The notes beneath the pieces are model-generated. The model was not told the origin of the DNA. It ran no database searches and saw nothing but the letters and a program-made list of their open reading frames with translations. From NCBI GenBank assembly GCA_006742785.1, contig AP019755.1:1240001-1304000 (forward strand): a DNA stretch of 64,000 nt. Reading direction: 5' to 3'. The DNA is from Nitrosomonas stercoris. GTDB taxonomy: Bacteria; Pseudomonadota; Gammaproteobacteria; Burkholderiales; Nitrosomonadaceae. Numbering within the stretch: the stretch's first letter is position 1; each line of letters begins with the position of its first letter. The translations under genes and the position numbers were made by a program. This document shows, one piece after another, positions 39,231 to 49,629 of the stretch.

Positions 39231-40622
39231 ATGGTAAAAACACGCTTTGCTCCCAGCCCAACTGGCTATTTGCATATTGGAGGTGCTCGCACTGCACTTT
39301 TTTCTTGGGCATTTGCCCGCAAACTAGGTGGGAAATTCATTTTGCGCATTGAAGATACGGATCTGGAGCGCTCCACTCAGCAATCTGTACAAGCCATTCT
39401 GGATGGTATGGAATGGCTAGGGCTAAATTATGATGAAGGGCCTTATTATCAGATGCAGCGGTTGCATCGTTACCAGGAAGTTGCTGAACAATTGCTCAAA
39501 CAGGGATTAGCTTACCACTGCTATGCGAGCAAAGAAGAATTGGATGCGTTACGTGAACAACAGCGTCAAGCGGGGTTGAAGCCGCGCTATGATGGACGTT
39601 GGCGCGACAGCAAACAGACGCCACCAGCAGGCGTTACACCAGTAGTACGTTTCAAGACACCGCGTGAAGGTTATGCAGCTTTTAATGATCTGGTGAAGGG
39701 AAAGATCGCTGTTGCCAATCATGAGCTGGATGATCTGGTAATTATGAGAAGTGACGGTACGCCTACCTATAACTTCGGGGTGGTATTGGATGATCTCGAT
39801 ATGGGAGTCACGCATGTGATTCGTGGAGATGATCATGTCAATAATACGCCGCGGCAGATCAATATTCTCAAGGCGCTAGGTGCGACCATTCCACAATATG
39901 CGCATGTACCAATGATACTTGGAGCAGATGGTGAACGTTTATCTAAACGTCATGGTGCAGTATCAGTAACACATTATCGCGATTTGGGTTATTTGCCGGA
40001 AGCGCTGGTGAACTATCTGGCTCGGCTGGGGTGGTCGCATGGTGATGAAGAAATTTTTAGTCAGGAGCAACTGGTTGAGTGGTTTGATTTAGCTACAATC
40101 AATCGTGCACCAGCAAAGTTCAATCCGGAAAAATTAGCTTGGTTAAACCAGCATTATTTGAAGATTGCAGATGATGTTCGGTTGGTAGAATTAGCTACTC
40201 CTTTCTTGCAAGCAAGACAATACGATTTACCGCCGGAAGAAAAATTATTGCAAATTGTACACTTGCTGAAAGAACGAGTCAGTACAGTAGAGGAACTGGC
40301 GAATGTTTCCACTTATTTCTTTAAAGCAATCGAGCCTATTGCGGCACTTAAGGAGCAGTATTTTTCACCAGAGATTCGTCCGGTTTTGGAAAATTTGACG
40401 GATCGTTTGGCACAAATTGCGTGGCAACGCGCTGCTATTCATCAAGAAATCAAACAAATTGTTGTTGATCACAAATTGAAATTTCCTCACCTGGCTATGC
40501 CGTTACGTGTCATGGTAACTGGCGGAACTCAAACTCCAGCAATTGATGCGGTGCTGGAATTAATCGGGCAGGAAGAAACCTTGCGTCGCTTACGCAGTCA
40601 GCTCGACACTTTTCCGCAATAA
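39231..40622 (+). CDS. gltX: Glutamate-tRNA ligase
   Basis: Class I aminoacyl-tRNA synthetase charging tRNA-Glu, 463 residues. FAPSPTGYLHIGGARTALF holds the HIGH-type motif (HIGG, residues 15-18); the KMSKS-type motif is ERLSKRHGAVSV near residue 235. RIEDTDLERS and the C-terminal anticodon-binding helical domain are intact. ATG start at 39231. Because charged Glu-tRNA also feeds tetrapyrrole synthesis, it indirectly supports haem and, through precursors, cobalamin used by the next gene product, MetH. Confidence 0.96.
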   Translation: MVKTRFAPSPTGYLHIGGARTALFSWAFARKLGGKFILRIEDTDLERSTQQSVQAILDGMEWLGLNYDEGPYYQMQRLHRYQEVAEQLLKQGLAYHCYASKEELDALREQQRQAGLKPRYDGRWRDSKQTPPAGVTPVVRFKTPREGYAAFNDLVKGKIAVANHELDDLVIMRSDGTPTYNFGVVLDDLDMGVTHVIRGDDHVNNTPRQINILKALGATIPQYAHVPMILGADGERLSKRHGAVSVTHYRDLGYLPEALVNYLARLGWSHGDEEIFSQEQLVEWFDLATINRAPAKFNPEKLAWLNQHYLKIADDVRLVELATPFLQARQYDLPPEEKLLQIVHLLKERVSTVEELANVSTYFFKAIEPIAALKEQYFSPEIRPVLENLTDRLAQIAWQRAAIHQEIKQIVVDHKLKFPHLAMPLRVMVTGGTQTPAIDAVLELIGQEETLRRLRSQLDTFPQ

Positions 40623-40691
40623 ATATGACAAGTTGCATTTTATTGTTGTATTTGATTGATCAATCATTTTTATTCAAGAGTGGCTATAACC

Positions 40692-43600
40692 ATGTCTGAG
40701 CGTGTGGATTTACTCAAAAAATTGCTTGTCGAGCGTATCGTGTTGCTTGATGGTGCTATGGGTACCATGATTCAAAGTTACAAGTTGAGCGAGGCAGATT
40801 ATCGTGGTGAGCGATTTGCAGATTTTCCGCATGATCTCAGAGGCAATAATGATCTGTTGTGTTTAACCAAACCGGATGTGATTCGTGCCATTCATCGTGG
40901 CTACCTTGAAGCAGGTTCAGACATCATTGAAACCAATACCTTCAATGCCAACGCACCATCGATGGCGGATTACCACATGCAGGATCTGGTCTATGAACTA
41001 AATGTGGCAGGTGCGCGTCTGGCGCGTGAAGAAGTGCAAGCGATGGAAGCGAAGCAACCTGATAGACCACGTTTTGTGGCGGGTGTCCTTGGGCCAACTA
41101 CCAAAACAGCTTCACTTTCTCCGGATGTCAATGATCCCGGTTTTCGTGCCATTACATTTGATGATTTAGTAGAAAGCTATACCGAATCTGTGCGTGGGCT
41201 GGTTGATGGCGGCGCTGATATTCTATTAGTTGAGACGATTTTTGACACCTTGAATGCCAAGGCAGCACTGTTTGCCATTGATCAATATTTTGAGGCCAGT
41301 GGGCAGCGTTTGCCGGTAATGATATCCGTCACCATTACTGATGCTTCCGGACGTAATCTTTCCGGACAAACCCCGGAAGCTTTTTGGAACTCTGTGCGTC
41401 ATGCGCGCCCATTATCGGTAGGAATTAACTGTGCGTTGGGGGCGGAACTGATGCGTCCCTATGTGCAGGAGCTATCCAATGTTGCTGAGATTTATACCAG
41501 CGCCCACCCAAACGCGGGTTTGCCCAATCCATTGTCAGAGACCGGCTATGATGAAACGCCAGAATATACTGCACGGCTGATCAAGGATTTTGCTCAATCT
41601 GGATTCGTTAATATTGTGGGTGGTTGTTGTGGTACAACACCAGAACACATTGCTGCAATTGCAGAAGCAATACAGGGTATTCCACCGCGCAAACTGCCGG
41701 ATATTCCCAAAAAACTACGGCTTTCCGGGCTGGAACCACTCAACATTGATGAAACCTCCTTGTTTGTCAACGTGGGAGAACGAACCAATGTGACGGGCTC
41801 CAAGGCCTTTGCTCGCTTGATTCTTGGTGATGATTATGCCAAGGCACTGGAAGTTGCTCGTAGTCAAGTAGAAAACGGCGCACAAATCATCGATATCAAT
41901 ATGGATGAAGGTATGCTGGATTCACTAAAAGCTATGGTGACTTTCTTGAATCTGGTGGCTTCCGAGCCGGATATCAGCAAAGTGCCAATCATGGTTGATT
42001 CCAGCCGCTGGTCTGTGATTGAAGCAGGCTTAAAATGCATTCAAGGCAAACCTATTATCAATTCCATTAGCCTTAAGGAAGGTGAGGAAGAATTCCTAGA
42101 GCAAGCTCGGTTAGCACGTCGTTACGGTGCGGCGGTGATCGTTATGGCGTTTGACGAAACTGGGCAAGCGGATACCTTGCAACGCAAAATCGAAATTTGT
42201 ACTCGCAGTTACCGTACCTTGATTGAGAAAGCAGATTTTCCGCCTGAAGATATTATTTTTGATCCTAATATCTTTGCTATTGCCACAGGTATTGAAGAGC
42301 ACAGCAACTACGCGGTTGATTTTATCGAGGCAACGCGCGCAATTCGAGAAACCCTACCTTATGCCAAAATCAGTGGTGGAGTATCCAACGTTTCGTTTTC
42401 GTTCCGTGGTAACGAACCAATCCGCGAAGCGATACATTCTGCCTTTTTGTATCACGCAGTTAAGGCTGGTATGACCATGGGGATTGTCAATGCAGGGCAA
42501 TTAGGGGTGTATTCAGATATTCCAGCTGATTTGCTGGAGCGTGTGGAAGATGTGCTGCTTAATCGACGAGATGATGCTACTGAGCGGTTGGTGGAATTTG
42601 CTGAAAATTTCAGAGGGCAGAAAAAGGAACAGGTTGAAGATCTCGCCTGGCGCGATGAACCGGTAAGGCAGCGCCTGATTCACGCTCTGGTGAAGGGGAT
42701 CAGTACCTATATTGTGGAAGATACCGAGCAGGTGCGGCAGGAAATTGACAGCCAAGGTGGCAAGCCGATTGAGGTGATTGAAGGACCCCTCATGGATGGC
42801 ATGAATGTAGTGGGGGATCTGTTTGGCGCAGGCAAAATGTTCTTGCCACAAGTGGTGAAATCAGCGCGGGTAATGAAACAAGCAGTAGCTCATCTGCTGC
42901 CCTTTATTGAGGCTGAAAAGAAAACTTCTGGCGACAGCAAACCCAAGGGAAAACTGGTGATTGCAACGGTTAAAGGAGATGTCCATGACATTGGTAAAAA
43001 TATTGTTTCAGTGGTATTGCAGTGCAATAACTTTGAAGTGGTTAATCTAGGGGTGATGGTGCCTAGCACAAAATTGCTGGAAACCGCGCGACGTGAACAG
43101 GCCGATATGATTGGTGTCTCTGGTTTGATTACCCCTTCATTGGAAGAAATGGCGCATGTGGCACGCGAAATGGAGCGTGAACAATTTACCATTCCCCTGT
43201 TGATTGGTGGAGCAACAACTTCGCGGGTGCATACCGCAGTCAAGATTGCGCCGCACTATAGCGGCCCAACAGTTTGGGTACCAGATGCTAGCCGTGCGGT
43301 CGGCGTGTGCAGTAGCCTCATGTCGGAAGATTTACGTGATGGCTTCATTGAGAAAGTCAAAGCGGAACAGGAAAAAAACCGAGCCCAGCATCGCAACAAA
43401 AAAGGTCCTTCCAAATTAATGACCTTTGAAGCAGCACAAGCTAACGCATTTAAAATAGATTGGACAAGCTATACACCTCCTGAGCCGAATTTCCTGGGGC
43501 TGCGTACCCTTAATAATTATCCTTTGGATGTACTGGCTACTTATATAGACTGGACACCGTTTTTCCAGGCATGGGAACTACGCGGACGTTATCCAGCTAT

Positions 43601-44402
43601 TTTAGAAGATGAAGTGGTTGGAGAAGCAGCCACTAATCTGTTCAAAGATGCGCAAATTATGCTCAAGAAAATTATTGAGCAAAAATGGCTATCAGCCAAT
43701 GCAGTCATTGGCTTGTTCCCGGCCAATACAGTTAATAATGGCAATGATATTGAGATTTATGCCGATCGTAGTCGCAGCAAGGTATTAATGACTTGGCATT
43801 CCTTGCGTCAGCAAACCGCCAAACCTTTAGGACATCCTAACCTGGCGCTAGCTGATTTTATTGCGCCGCTAGAAACTGGTATAGACGATGCGATTGGCTT
43901 GTTTGCAGTCAGTTCCGGTTTTGGTATTGATGAACGAGTCCGTGCTTTTGAAGAAGCCAATGATGATTACAGTGCAATTATCCTGAAAGCGTTGGCAGAT
44001 CGGCTGGCAGAAGCATTTGCCGAACATATGCATTCCCGGGTGCGGCGTGAATTCTGGGGGTATGTAAAAGATGAAACACTGGATAATGAACAGCTCATTG
44101 ATGAGCAATATCTGGGTATTCGTCCAGCACCAGGTTATCCTGCTTGCCCTGATCATACCGAGAAAGGGCCTTTGTTTACCGTGCTTGAAGCAGAAAAACG
44201 CAGCGGAATTATTGTGACAGATGCTTTTGCCATGGTGCCGACTGCTGCCGTATCGGGTTTTTATATTTCTCATCCTGAATCCAAATATTTTGCGGTGGGT
44301 AAAATTGGCAAGGATCAGGTTGAGGATTACGCAAAGCGTAAAGGCTGGACGCTGGAAAAAACAGAACAATGGTTAGCGCCAGTGTTGGCATACGAACGCT
44401 GA
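40692..44402 (+). CDS. metH: Cobalamin-dependent methionine synthase
   Basis: Transfers methyl from methyl-tetrahydrofolate to homocysteine through B12. 1,236 residues from the ATG at 40692. Order of domains: homocysteine-binding (about 1-330; [11 protein letters not shown] at the start, zinc Cys in [11 protein letters not shown]), pterin-binding (about 350-620; [15 protein letters not shown]), cap and cobalamin-binding (about 645-890; [11 protein letters not shown] around residue 765 with the axial His) and reactivation domain (about 910-1236; [15 protein letters not shown] binding S-adenosylmethionine). All four are intact. The 69-bp space after gltX holds no B12 riboswitch. The frame opens upstream at an ATT, which I do not use as start. 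Confidence 0.97.
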   Translation: MSERVDLLKKLLVERIVLLDGAMGTMIQSYKLSEADYRGERFADFPHDLRGNNDLLCLTKPDVIRAIHRGYLEAGSDIIETNTFNANAPSMADYHMQDLVYELNVAGARLAREEVQAMEAKQPDRPRFVAGVLGPTTKTASLSPDVNDPGFRAITFDDLVESYTESVRGLVDGGADILLVETIFDTLNAKAALFAIDQYFEASGQRLPVMISVTITDASGRNLSGQTPEAFWNSVRHARPLSVGINCALGAELMRPYVQELSNVAEIYTSAHPNAGLPNPLSETGYDETPEYTARLIKDFAQSGFVNIVGGCCGTTPEHIAAIAEAIQGIPPRKLPDIPKKLRLSGLEPLNIDETSLFVNVGERTNVTGSKAFARLILGDDYAKALEVARSQVENGAQIIDINMDEGMLDSLKAMVTFLNLVASEPDISKVPIMVDSSRWSVIEAGLKCIQGKPIINSISLKEGEEEFLEQARLARRYGAAVIVMAFDETGQADTLQRKIEICTRSYRTLIEKADFPPEDIIFDPNIFAIATGIEEHSNYAVDFIEATRAIRETLPYAKISGGVSNVSFSFRGNEPIREAIHSAFLYHAVKAGMTMGIVNAGQLGVYSDIPADLLERVEDVLLNRRDDATERLVEFAENFRGQKKEQVEDLAWRDEPVRQRLIHALVKGISTYIVEDTEQVRQEIDSQGGKPIEVIEGPLMDGMNVVGDLFGAGKMFLPQVVKSARVMKQAVAHLLPFIEAEKKTSGDSKPKGKLVIATVKGDVHDIGKNIVSVVLQCNNFEVVNLGVMVPSTKLLETARREQADMIGVSGLITPSLEEMAHVAREMEREQFTIPLLIGGATTSRVHTAVKIAPHYSGPTVWVPDASRAVGVCSSLMSEDLRDGFIEKVKAEQEKNRAQHRNKKGPSKLMTFEAAQANAFKIDWTSYTPPEPNFLGLRTLNNYPLDVLATYIDWTPFFQAWELRGRYPAILEDEVVGEAATNLFKDAQIMLKKIIEQKWLSANAVIGLFPANTVNNGNDIEIYADRSRSKVLMTWHSLRQQTAKPLGHPNLALADFIAPLETGIDDAIGLFAVSSGFGIDERVRAFEEANDDYSAIILKALADRLAEAFAEHMHSRVRREFWGYVKDETLDNEQLIDEQYLGIRPAPGYPACPDHTEKGPLFTVLEAEKRSGIIVTDAFAMVPTAAVSGFYISHPESKYFAVGKIGKDQVEDYAKRKGWTLEKTEQWLAPVLAYER

Positions 44403-44502
44403 TAGCGCTATCTGGATAAATGGTATACATTTTCGCCTCCTCGGAATTATTTCAAAAGTAGCGAGTAATCTTTCTAGGAAGCGGTGAAATATTGTGGTAA
44501 TT

Positions 44503-44540
44503 ATCGGCATAATACAGAAATGTGATAGCCGATTTTTTTT
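44503..44540 (+). terminator. Possible intrinsic terminator of metH
   Basis: ATCGGC (44503-44508) pairs with GCCGAT (44528-44533) across a 19-base loop and runs directly into eight T residues. The stem is short and the loop large, so efficiency is uncertain. It lies between metH and gdhA. Confidence 0.4.
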
Positions 44541-44579
44541 GGGCGTGTACTGGAGATTATTCATTGGGGAGAAGGGGAG

Positions 44580-45923
44580 ATGAGATACAGCAGTATTGAG
44601 GAATTCAAGAATTATGTTGCTGAGAGGAATCCAGGACAGCCTGAATTTCTGCAAGCTGTTTCGGAAGTGATTGAAAGTTTATGGCCGTTTATCGTTAAGC
44701 ATGCTCGCTATTCCGAGCAAGGCTTGCTGGATCGGTTAATTGAACCAGAGCGCATGATTGTATTTCGAATTGCTTGGGTTGATGATCGTGGTGAAGTCAG
44801 AGTGAATCGTGGCTATCGTGTGCAATACAATTCTGCAATTGGTCCCTATAAAGGTGGAACACGCTTCCATCCTTCCGTTAACATCTCCATTCTCAAATTT
44901 CTGGCGTTTGAACAAACCTTTAAAAATGCCCTGACCACACTTCCAATGGGAGGAGGTAAGGGCGGAGCAGATTTTGATCCCAAAGGTAAAAGCCCAGGAG
45001 AAGTCATGCGTTTCTGCCAGGCTTATGCTGCTGAACTGTTCCGGCATGTTGGGGCAGATACCGATGTACCTGCGGGAGATATCGGTGTGGGTGGTAGGGA
45101 AGTGGGCTATATGGTGGGAATGGTCAAGAAACTGACCAACCGGTCAGATTGCGTGTTTACGGGCAAAGGATTGAGTATTGGTGGCTCATTATTACGTCCG
45201 GAAGCAACAGGATATGGCTTGATCTACTTTACGGAAGAAATGTTGAATCATGTTGGTCGTTCTTTGAAAGGCTTGCGTGTTGCTGTATCTGGCTCTGGTA
45301 ATGTGGCACAGTTTGCCATTGATAAAGCGATGTCTTTGGGCGCCAGAGTCGTCACAGTATCTGATTCCAGTGGAACAGTGATCGATGAAGCGGGTTTTAC
45401 ACCAGAAAAACTAGCCATACTAGCCGAGATTAAAAACCGTTTTTATGGCCGTGTGAATGAATATGCCGAAAAAATTGGCGCGCAATTTCTTGCAGGAGAA
45501 AAGCCATGGAATGTGCCGGTTGATGTGGCTTTACCTTGTGCAACGCAAAATGAACTTAATGATCATGATGCTGTGACATTGGTCAAAAATGGAGTAAGTT
45601 GTGTGGCGGAAGGCGCCAATATGCCCTGTACAGCTGGCGCAATAGAACGCTTTCATGCTGCAAAAGTATTGTTTGCACCTGGTAAAGCCAGCAACGCAGG
45701 AGGTGTATCTACTTCAGGCCTGGAGATGAGTCAACAGGCGATGCGTTTTTCCTGGTCAAGTGCAGAAGTGGATATGCGTTTGCATGAAATTATGCGTGCT
45801 ATTCATTGCTCCTGTATTGAATATGGCAAGAAAAATAATGGCATGGTTAACTATGTGGATGGTGCCAATATTGCCGGATTTGTTAAAGTGGCAGAAGCTA
45901 TGTTGGTACAGGGAGTGATTTAG
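44580..45923 (+). CDS. gdhA: NADP-specific glutamate dehydrogenase
   Basis: Assimilates ammonium by reductive amination of 2-oxoglutarate. 447 residues, the length of the hexameric NADP enzymes. Substrate-binding YNSAIGPYKGGTRFHPSV (near 85-100) and the catalytic Lys region LPMGGGKGGADFDPKGKS (near 122-139); Rossmann motif VSGSGNVAQFA near 235. The DSSG after the second beta-strand of the dinucleotide fold fits NADP use. ATG start with AAGGGGAG close upstream, one of the strongest Shine-Dalgarno sequences here, which suggests high expression. In an ammonia-rich lifestyle GDH would be a main entry point of nitrogen. Confidence 0.96.
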   Translation: MRYSSIEEFKNYVAERNPGQPEFLQAVSEVIESLWPFIVKHARYSEQGLLDRLIEPERMIVFRIAWVDDRGEVRVNRGYRVQYNSAIGPYKGGTRFHPSVNISILKFLAFEQTFKNALTTLPMGGGKGGADFDPKGKSPGEVMRFCQAYAAELFRHVGADTDVPAGDIGVGGREVGYMVGMVKKLTNRSDCVFTGKGLSIGGSLLRPEATGYGLIYFTEEMLNHVGRSLKGLRVAVSGSGNVAQFAIDKAMSLGARVVTVSDSSGTVIDEAGFTPEKLAILAEIKNRFYGRVNEYAEKIGAQFLAGEKPWNVPVDVALPCATQNELNDHDAVTLVKNGVSCVAEGANMPCTAGAIERFHAAKVLFAPGKASNAGGVSTSGLEMSQQAMRFSWSSAEVDMRLHEIMRAIHCSCIEYGKKNNGMVNYVDGANIAGFVKVAEAMLVQGVI

Positions 45924-46058
45924 GGTTTTTACAGGGATAATATGTCGTTGTACTTTTTACTGGCGTGTGATTGAATAGTTGTTCATTATTCAGCGGTATC
46001 ATTTTTTTGAACTGATCACTTTACTCATGTTTTTTAGGGATTTTGTAGCGATCAAGGT

Positions 46059-46131
46059 ATTCATACCACAATAAAAGCATCTGGCCCTAACAATAATAGA
46101 TAGATATATTCCCTTTTATTATGGTATGAAT
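46059..46131. repeat. 19-bp imperfect inverted repeat with 35-bp centre, upstream of slt
   Basis: ATTCATACCACAATAAAAG (46059-46077) and CTTTTATTATGGTATGAAT (46113-46131) are reverse complements with one mismatch (G-T pairing in RNA). They enclose 35 bases without coding sign. Size and symmetry fit a small MITE-like element or a long stem-loop in the slt leader. The rest of the 300-bp gap after gdhA shows nothing. Confidence 0.45.
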
Positions 46132-46237
46132 GTGTCATTTTTAGGTAGGCTGGATGAGATGCAATAGGCACGCGAGCAGAGCAGCCAATTGCAGTATTAC
46201 ATTCAATCTTGATCTTGGTTAAATGGGTGAGTCGGTT

Positions 46238-48145
46238 ATGGTTAAAGTACTTGCTGGATTATTATTTGTATGTTGGTCACAGCTGCTGGCTGCTGGAGGA
46301 GATGAAGATTACCTGAAAATACGGGAAGCATTTCGGGTAGGTGATGCCACCAGTGTTGCACATTACGCTCAGCGTATGAAAAATCATGTACTGTTTCCTT
46401 ATGCAGAATATTTCCAGCAGCGTTTATATTTATCATCAGCCGATACAAGTGCAATCAGAGCTTTTCTGACTCGTCACGATGGCAGTCTAGTGGCAGACAA
46501 ATTGCGGGCAGACTGGTTACAGTTGCTGGGCAAACGTCAACAGTGGGTATTGTTTGCTGAAGAATATCCTAACCTGGTTAATCAAGACGATAATCTGCAG
46601 TGCTATTCTTTACAGCAGCGTTTGGCTGCAAGTGATAAAACAGCACCTGCCGAGGTTCGTTCGCTTTGGTTCACTGGTCGCGATATGCCGGATAGTTGTG
46701 TCGCCGCATTTAATGCGGTGATCAAAACCGGTGCTATTTCAGCAGAAGATATTTGGACACGTATTAGATTAGCGCTGGAAGCTGGACATACAGGCGTAGC
46801 CAGAAGTGTCAGTAATTATCTGTCGAATCAACAAGCACTCAATAGGCAAAAGTTGCAGGCAGCTGCCAGAGATGCTCGACGTTATCTAGATCAGCAGGCC
46901 ACTTTTAAATCCCGAGCGGATCGTGAAATTGTATTGTTTGCGTTGTTGCGCCTGCTACGTAGTGATACTAATCAAGCGTATGCACGCTGGCATAAAATCC
47001 GCAGTCATTTTTCCAGTGTGGATCAATCCTACTTCATGGGCAATCTCGCCTATTGGGCTGCGATCAGACAAGATACACGTGCACTAAACTGGTTCATGCA
47101 AGCAACACAAGGCAAACATGTTTACCCACTATCAGATGTCAAGCATGCTTGGAAAGCGCGTACCGCATTGCGTGCGGGCAACTGGTCTGTTCTTTTAAGC
47201 AGTATTGATCAAATGCCTGCTGATATGCAACAAGAAGACGTTTGGCGCTATTGGCGTGCCCGCGCATTAAAAATCAACAAAAAAAATGTGGAAGCCAATG
47301 CTTTGCTGATTCCATTGAGTCGTGAATATAGTTTTTATGGACAGATGGCGCGGGAGGAATTGGGGGAGATGCTGAGTGTACCTGCGGTTGAACAGCAAAT
47401 TAAACCTCAGGATATTCAGCAGATGGAGCAAAATCCAGGGTTGCGCCGGGCTCTAACGCTGTATCGTCTCAATCAACGGGTGGAAGCAAATCGCGAGTGG
47501 ATCTGGACAATACAACATTTCAATGATGCGCAATTGTTGGCTGCTGCCAGAGTTGCACAACGGTATGGTATTTATGATCGAGCGATTAATACCGCGATTA
47601 AAACCGTCACTCATCATGATTTTAATTTGCGCTATCTAGCGCCCTATCGTGAGCAAATGCGGACAGTATTACAACAACAGCAGCTGGATGAGGCTTTTGT
47701 ATACGGTCTGATTCGGCAGGAAAGTCGTTTTATTGCAGATATTCGATCCAGTGCTGGTGCTATTGGCTTGATGCAATTAATGCCCGCTACCGCTAAATGG
47801 GTCGCTGGTAAACTAGGCGTCTCTAATTTTCGTACTAATTTGATTGCCGATATCAACACTAATCTGCAGCTGGGCACCTATTATTTGAAACATGTGCTGG
47901 AACAACTGGATGATCAGCCGTTATTGGCCGCCGCTGCATACAATGCAGGCCCAGGCCGAGCCAAACGCTGGCGAGATACACGCCCGCTGGAAGGGGCAAT
48001 TTATGCTGAAACAATTCCCTTCAATGAAACTCGTGATTACGTCAAAGTCGTACTAAGTAATTCCATGTATTACGCTAGTAATTTTGGGCATGCTGATCGG
48101 CCAACCTTAAAACAACGGCTAGGTGTCGTCGCACCCAAGAATTAA
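46238..48145 (+). CDS. slt: Soluble lytic murein transglycosylase
   Basis: Periplasmic Slt70-type enzyme cleaving peptidoglycan to 1,6-anhydro products. 635 residues from the ATG at 46238. Signal peptide VKVLAGLLFVCWSQLLAAGG; a long alpha-superhelical U domain and linker (about 25-460); the C-terminal SLT domain with the catalytic Glu in LIRQESRFIADIRSSAGAIG (about residue 495), GLMQLMPATAK and AAAYNAGPGRAKRW. I choose this start because GGTGAG lies six bases upstream and a normal n-region results; an ATG at 46223 is also in frame. cca begins 10 bp after the stop. Confidence 0.93.
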   Translation: MVKVLAGLLFVCWSQLLAAGGDEDYLKIREAFRVGDATSVAHYAQRMKNHVLFPYAEYFQQRLYLSSADTSAIRAFLTRHDGSLVADKLRADWLQLLGKRQQWVLFAEEYPNLVNQDDNLQCYSLQQRLAASDKTAPAEVRSLWFTGRDMPDSCVAAFNAVIKTGAISAEDIWTRIRLALEAGHTGVARSVSNYLSNQQALNRQKLQAAARDARRYLDQQATFKSRADREIVLFALLRLLRSDTNQAYARWHKIRSHFSSVDQSYFMGNLAYWAAIRQDTRALNWFMQATQGKHVYPLSDVKHAWKARTALRAGNWSVLLSSIDQMPADMQQEDVWRYWRARALKINKKNVEANALLIPLSREYSFYGQMAREELGEMLSVPAVEQQIKPQDIQQMEQNPGLRRALTLYRLNQRVEANREWIWTIQHFNDAQLLAAARVAQRYGIYDRAINTAIKTVTHHDFNLRYLAPYREQMRTVLQQQQLDEAFVYGLIRQESRFIADIRSSAGAIGLMQLMPATAKWVAGKLGVSNFRTNLIADINTNLQLGTYYLKHVLEQLDDQPLLAAAAYNAGPGRAKRWRDTRPLEGAIYAETIPFNETRDYVKVVLSNSMYYASNFGHADRPTLKQRLGVVAPKN

Positions 48146-48155
48146 TGGTTCAAAT

Positions 48156-49406
48156 ATGAAGATTTACCGGGTAGGAGGTGCCGTACGCGACGAATTATTA
48201 GGATTGCCTGTCAAAGATCAGGATTATGTCGTGGTTGGATCCACACCAGAAGAGATGGTGCAGCTGGGTTATCGCCCGGTAGGTAAGGATTTCCCGGTAT
48301 TTCTACATCCTGTGACGCAAGAACAATACGCTTTGGCGCGTACCGAGCGAAAAGTTGCCCAGGGTTACAAAGGTTTTGAAGTTTATGCTGCTCCGGAAGT
48401 AACTTTGGAAGAGGATTTGGCGCGGCGTGATTTAACCATTAACGCCATCGCCAAAGATGATGCAGGCAATATCATTGATCCATTTGGCGGTATTGCTGAT
48501 TTACAAGCAGGAGTTTTGCGTCATATTGGTTCGGCTTTTGTAGAAGATCCGGTGCGAATATTGCGTGTGGCGCGTTTTGCGGCTCGCTTTGGTTTTCAGG
48601 TGGCACCGAAAACATTTGAGTTGATGAAAGAGATCGTGCATGCTGGTGAAACCGAAGCATTAGTCGCGGAACGGGTTTGGCAGGAACTAGCCAATGGCCT
48701 GATGGAACACCATCCCTCACGCATGTTCCATGTATTGCGAGAATGCGGCGCACTGGCGCGTATTTTGCCAGAAGTACATGCTTTATTTGGCGTACCGCAA
48801 CCTGCACATGCGCACCCGGAAATCGATACCGGCATCCATACCATGTTGGTGATTGATTATGCTGCATCGAAAAACTATTCTCTGGAAGTGCGCTTTGCCG
48901 GTTTAGTGCATGATCTCGGAAAAGGCACCACACCACCAGAAGAATGGCCACGTCATATTGGCCACGAAGCACGTAGTGTGAAATTAGTGGCTGATCTGTG
49001 TGAGCGTATTCGAGTACCACGCGAATGTCGTGATCTAGCACTACTGGTTGCTCGTTTTCATGGCACCGTCCATCGTGCATTGGAATTACGCCCTAGCACC
49101 ATTGCAGAAATGCTGCAAGCAACTGACGCCTATCGCAAGCCGGCACGTTTCACCGCTTTTTTACAAGCCTGCGTCAGTGATTTTCATGGTCGCTCCGGTT
49201 TTACCGAACAACCCTATCCTCAGGCTGAACATTTAAGCCAGGCATTACAAGCTGCTAATAGTGTGGATGGCGGTGCTATTGCGCAGCAACTTAAACAATC
49301 TCATGTTGATGCCACCGATTTACCACTGCGAATTAAACACCAAGTGCACGCCGCACGCGTGAACCAAATCAAATCTTTTCTTGTAAGTAGCTCAACCTCT
49401 CACTAA
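48156..49406 (+). CDS. cca: CCA-adding tRNA nucleotidyltransferase with HD domain
   Basis: Adds or repairs the 3' CCA of tRNA; 416 residues. Class II nucleotidyltransferase head: MKIYRVGGAVRDELLG with the GG motif, then LPVKDQDYVVVG with the DxD pair (about residues 21-23), RRDLTINAIA and RILRVARFAARF. The C-terminal HD phosphohydrolase domain has VHDLGKGTTP (about residue 252), as in the multifunctional gammaproteobacterial and betaproteobacterial enzymes. The frame extends to 48123, overlapping slt; the ATG at 48156 gives the standard start. Likely co-transcribed with slt. Confidence 0.95.
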   Translation: MKIYRVGGAVRDELLGLPVKDQDYVVVGSTPEEMVQLGYRPVGKDFPVFLHPVTQEQYALARTERKVAQGYKGFEVYAAPEVTLEEDLARRDLTINAIAKDDAGNIIDPFGGIADLQAGVLRHIGSAFVEDPVRILRVARFAARFGFQVAPKTFELMKEIVHAGETEALVAERVWQELANGLMEHHPSRMFHVLRECGALARILPEVHALFGVPQPAHAHPEIDTGIHTMLVIDYAASKNYSLEVRFAGLVHDLGKGTTPPEEWPRHIGHEARSVKLVADLCERIRVPRECRDLALLVARFHGTVHRALELRPSTIAEMLQATDAYRKPARFTAFLQACVSDFHGRSGFTEQPYPQAEHLSQALQAANSVDGGAIAQQLKQSHVDATDLPLRIKHQVHAARVNQIKSFLVSSSTSH

Positions 49407-49629
49407 AGAATATATTACAGCATCAACTTCTTCGCTCGCATAGAACTGCACATTTTTATTCGTAGCAATCAGACGTTCTTGAATTTTTTTGTTTTTCTGG
49501 TGTCACCGATACATTCATCGCCCTGTTTCGCTTGCCATTTTTAATATAAGCTGGATTTATAGGCGAGTTTCAATGCCATTACACGACGGGAAGATACAGC
49601 TGGAAAATATCTGGCTGTTTATTTTCTGC

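Noticed and set aside
40623..40691. Cobalamin riboswitch before metH
   Set aside because: The gap is only 69 bp and has no B12-box-like sequence.
49597..49622. Possible terminator ACAGC/GCTGT before a T-rich stretch after cca
   Set aside because: Stem of five pairs competes with another pairing (AGATA/TATCT); not convincing.
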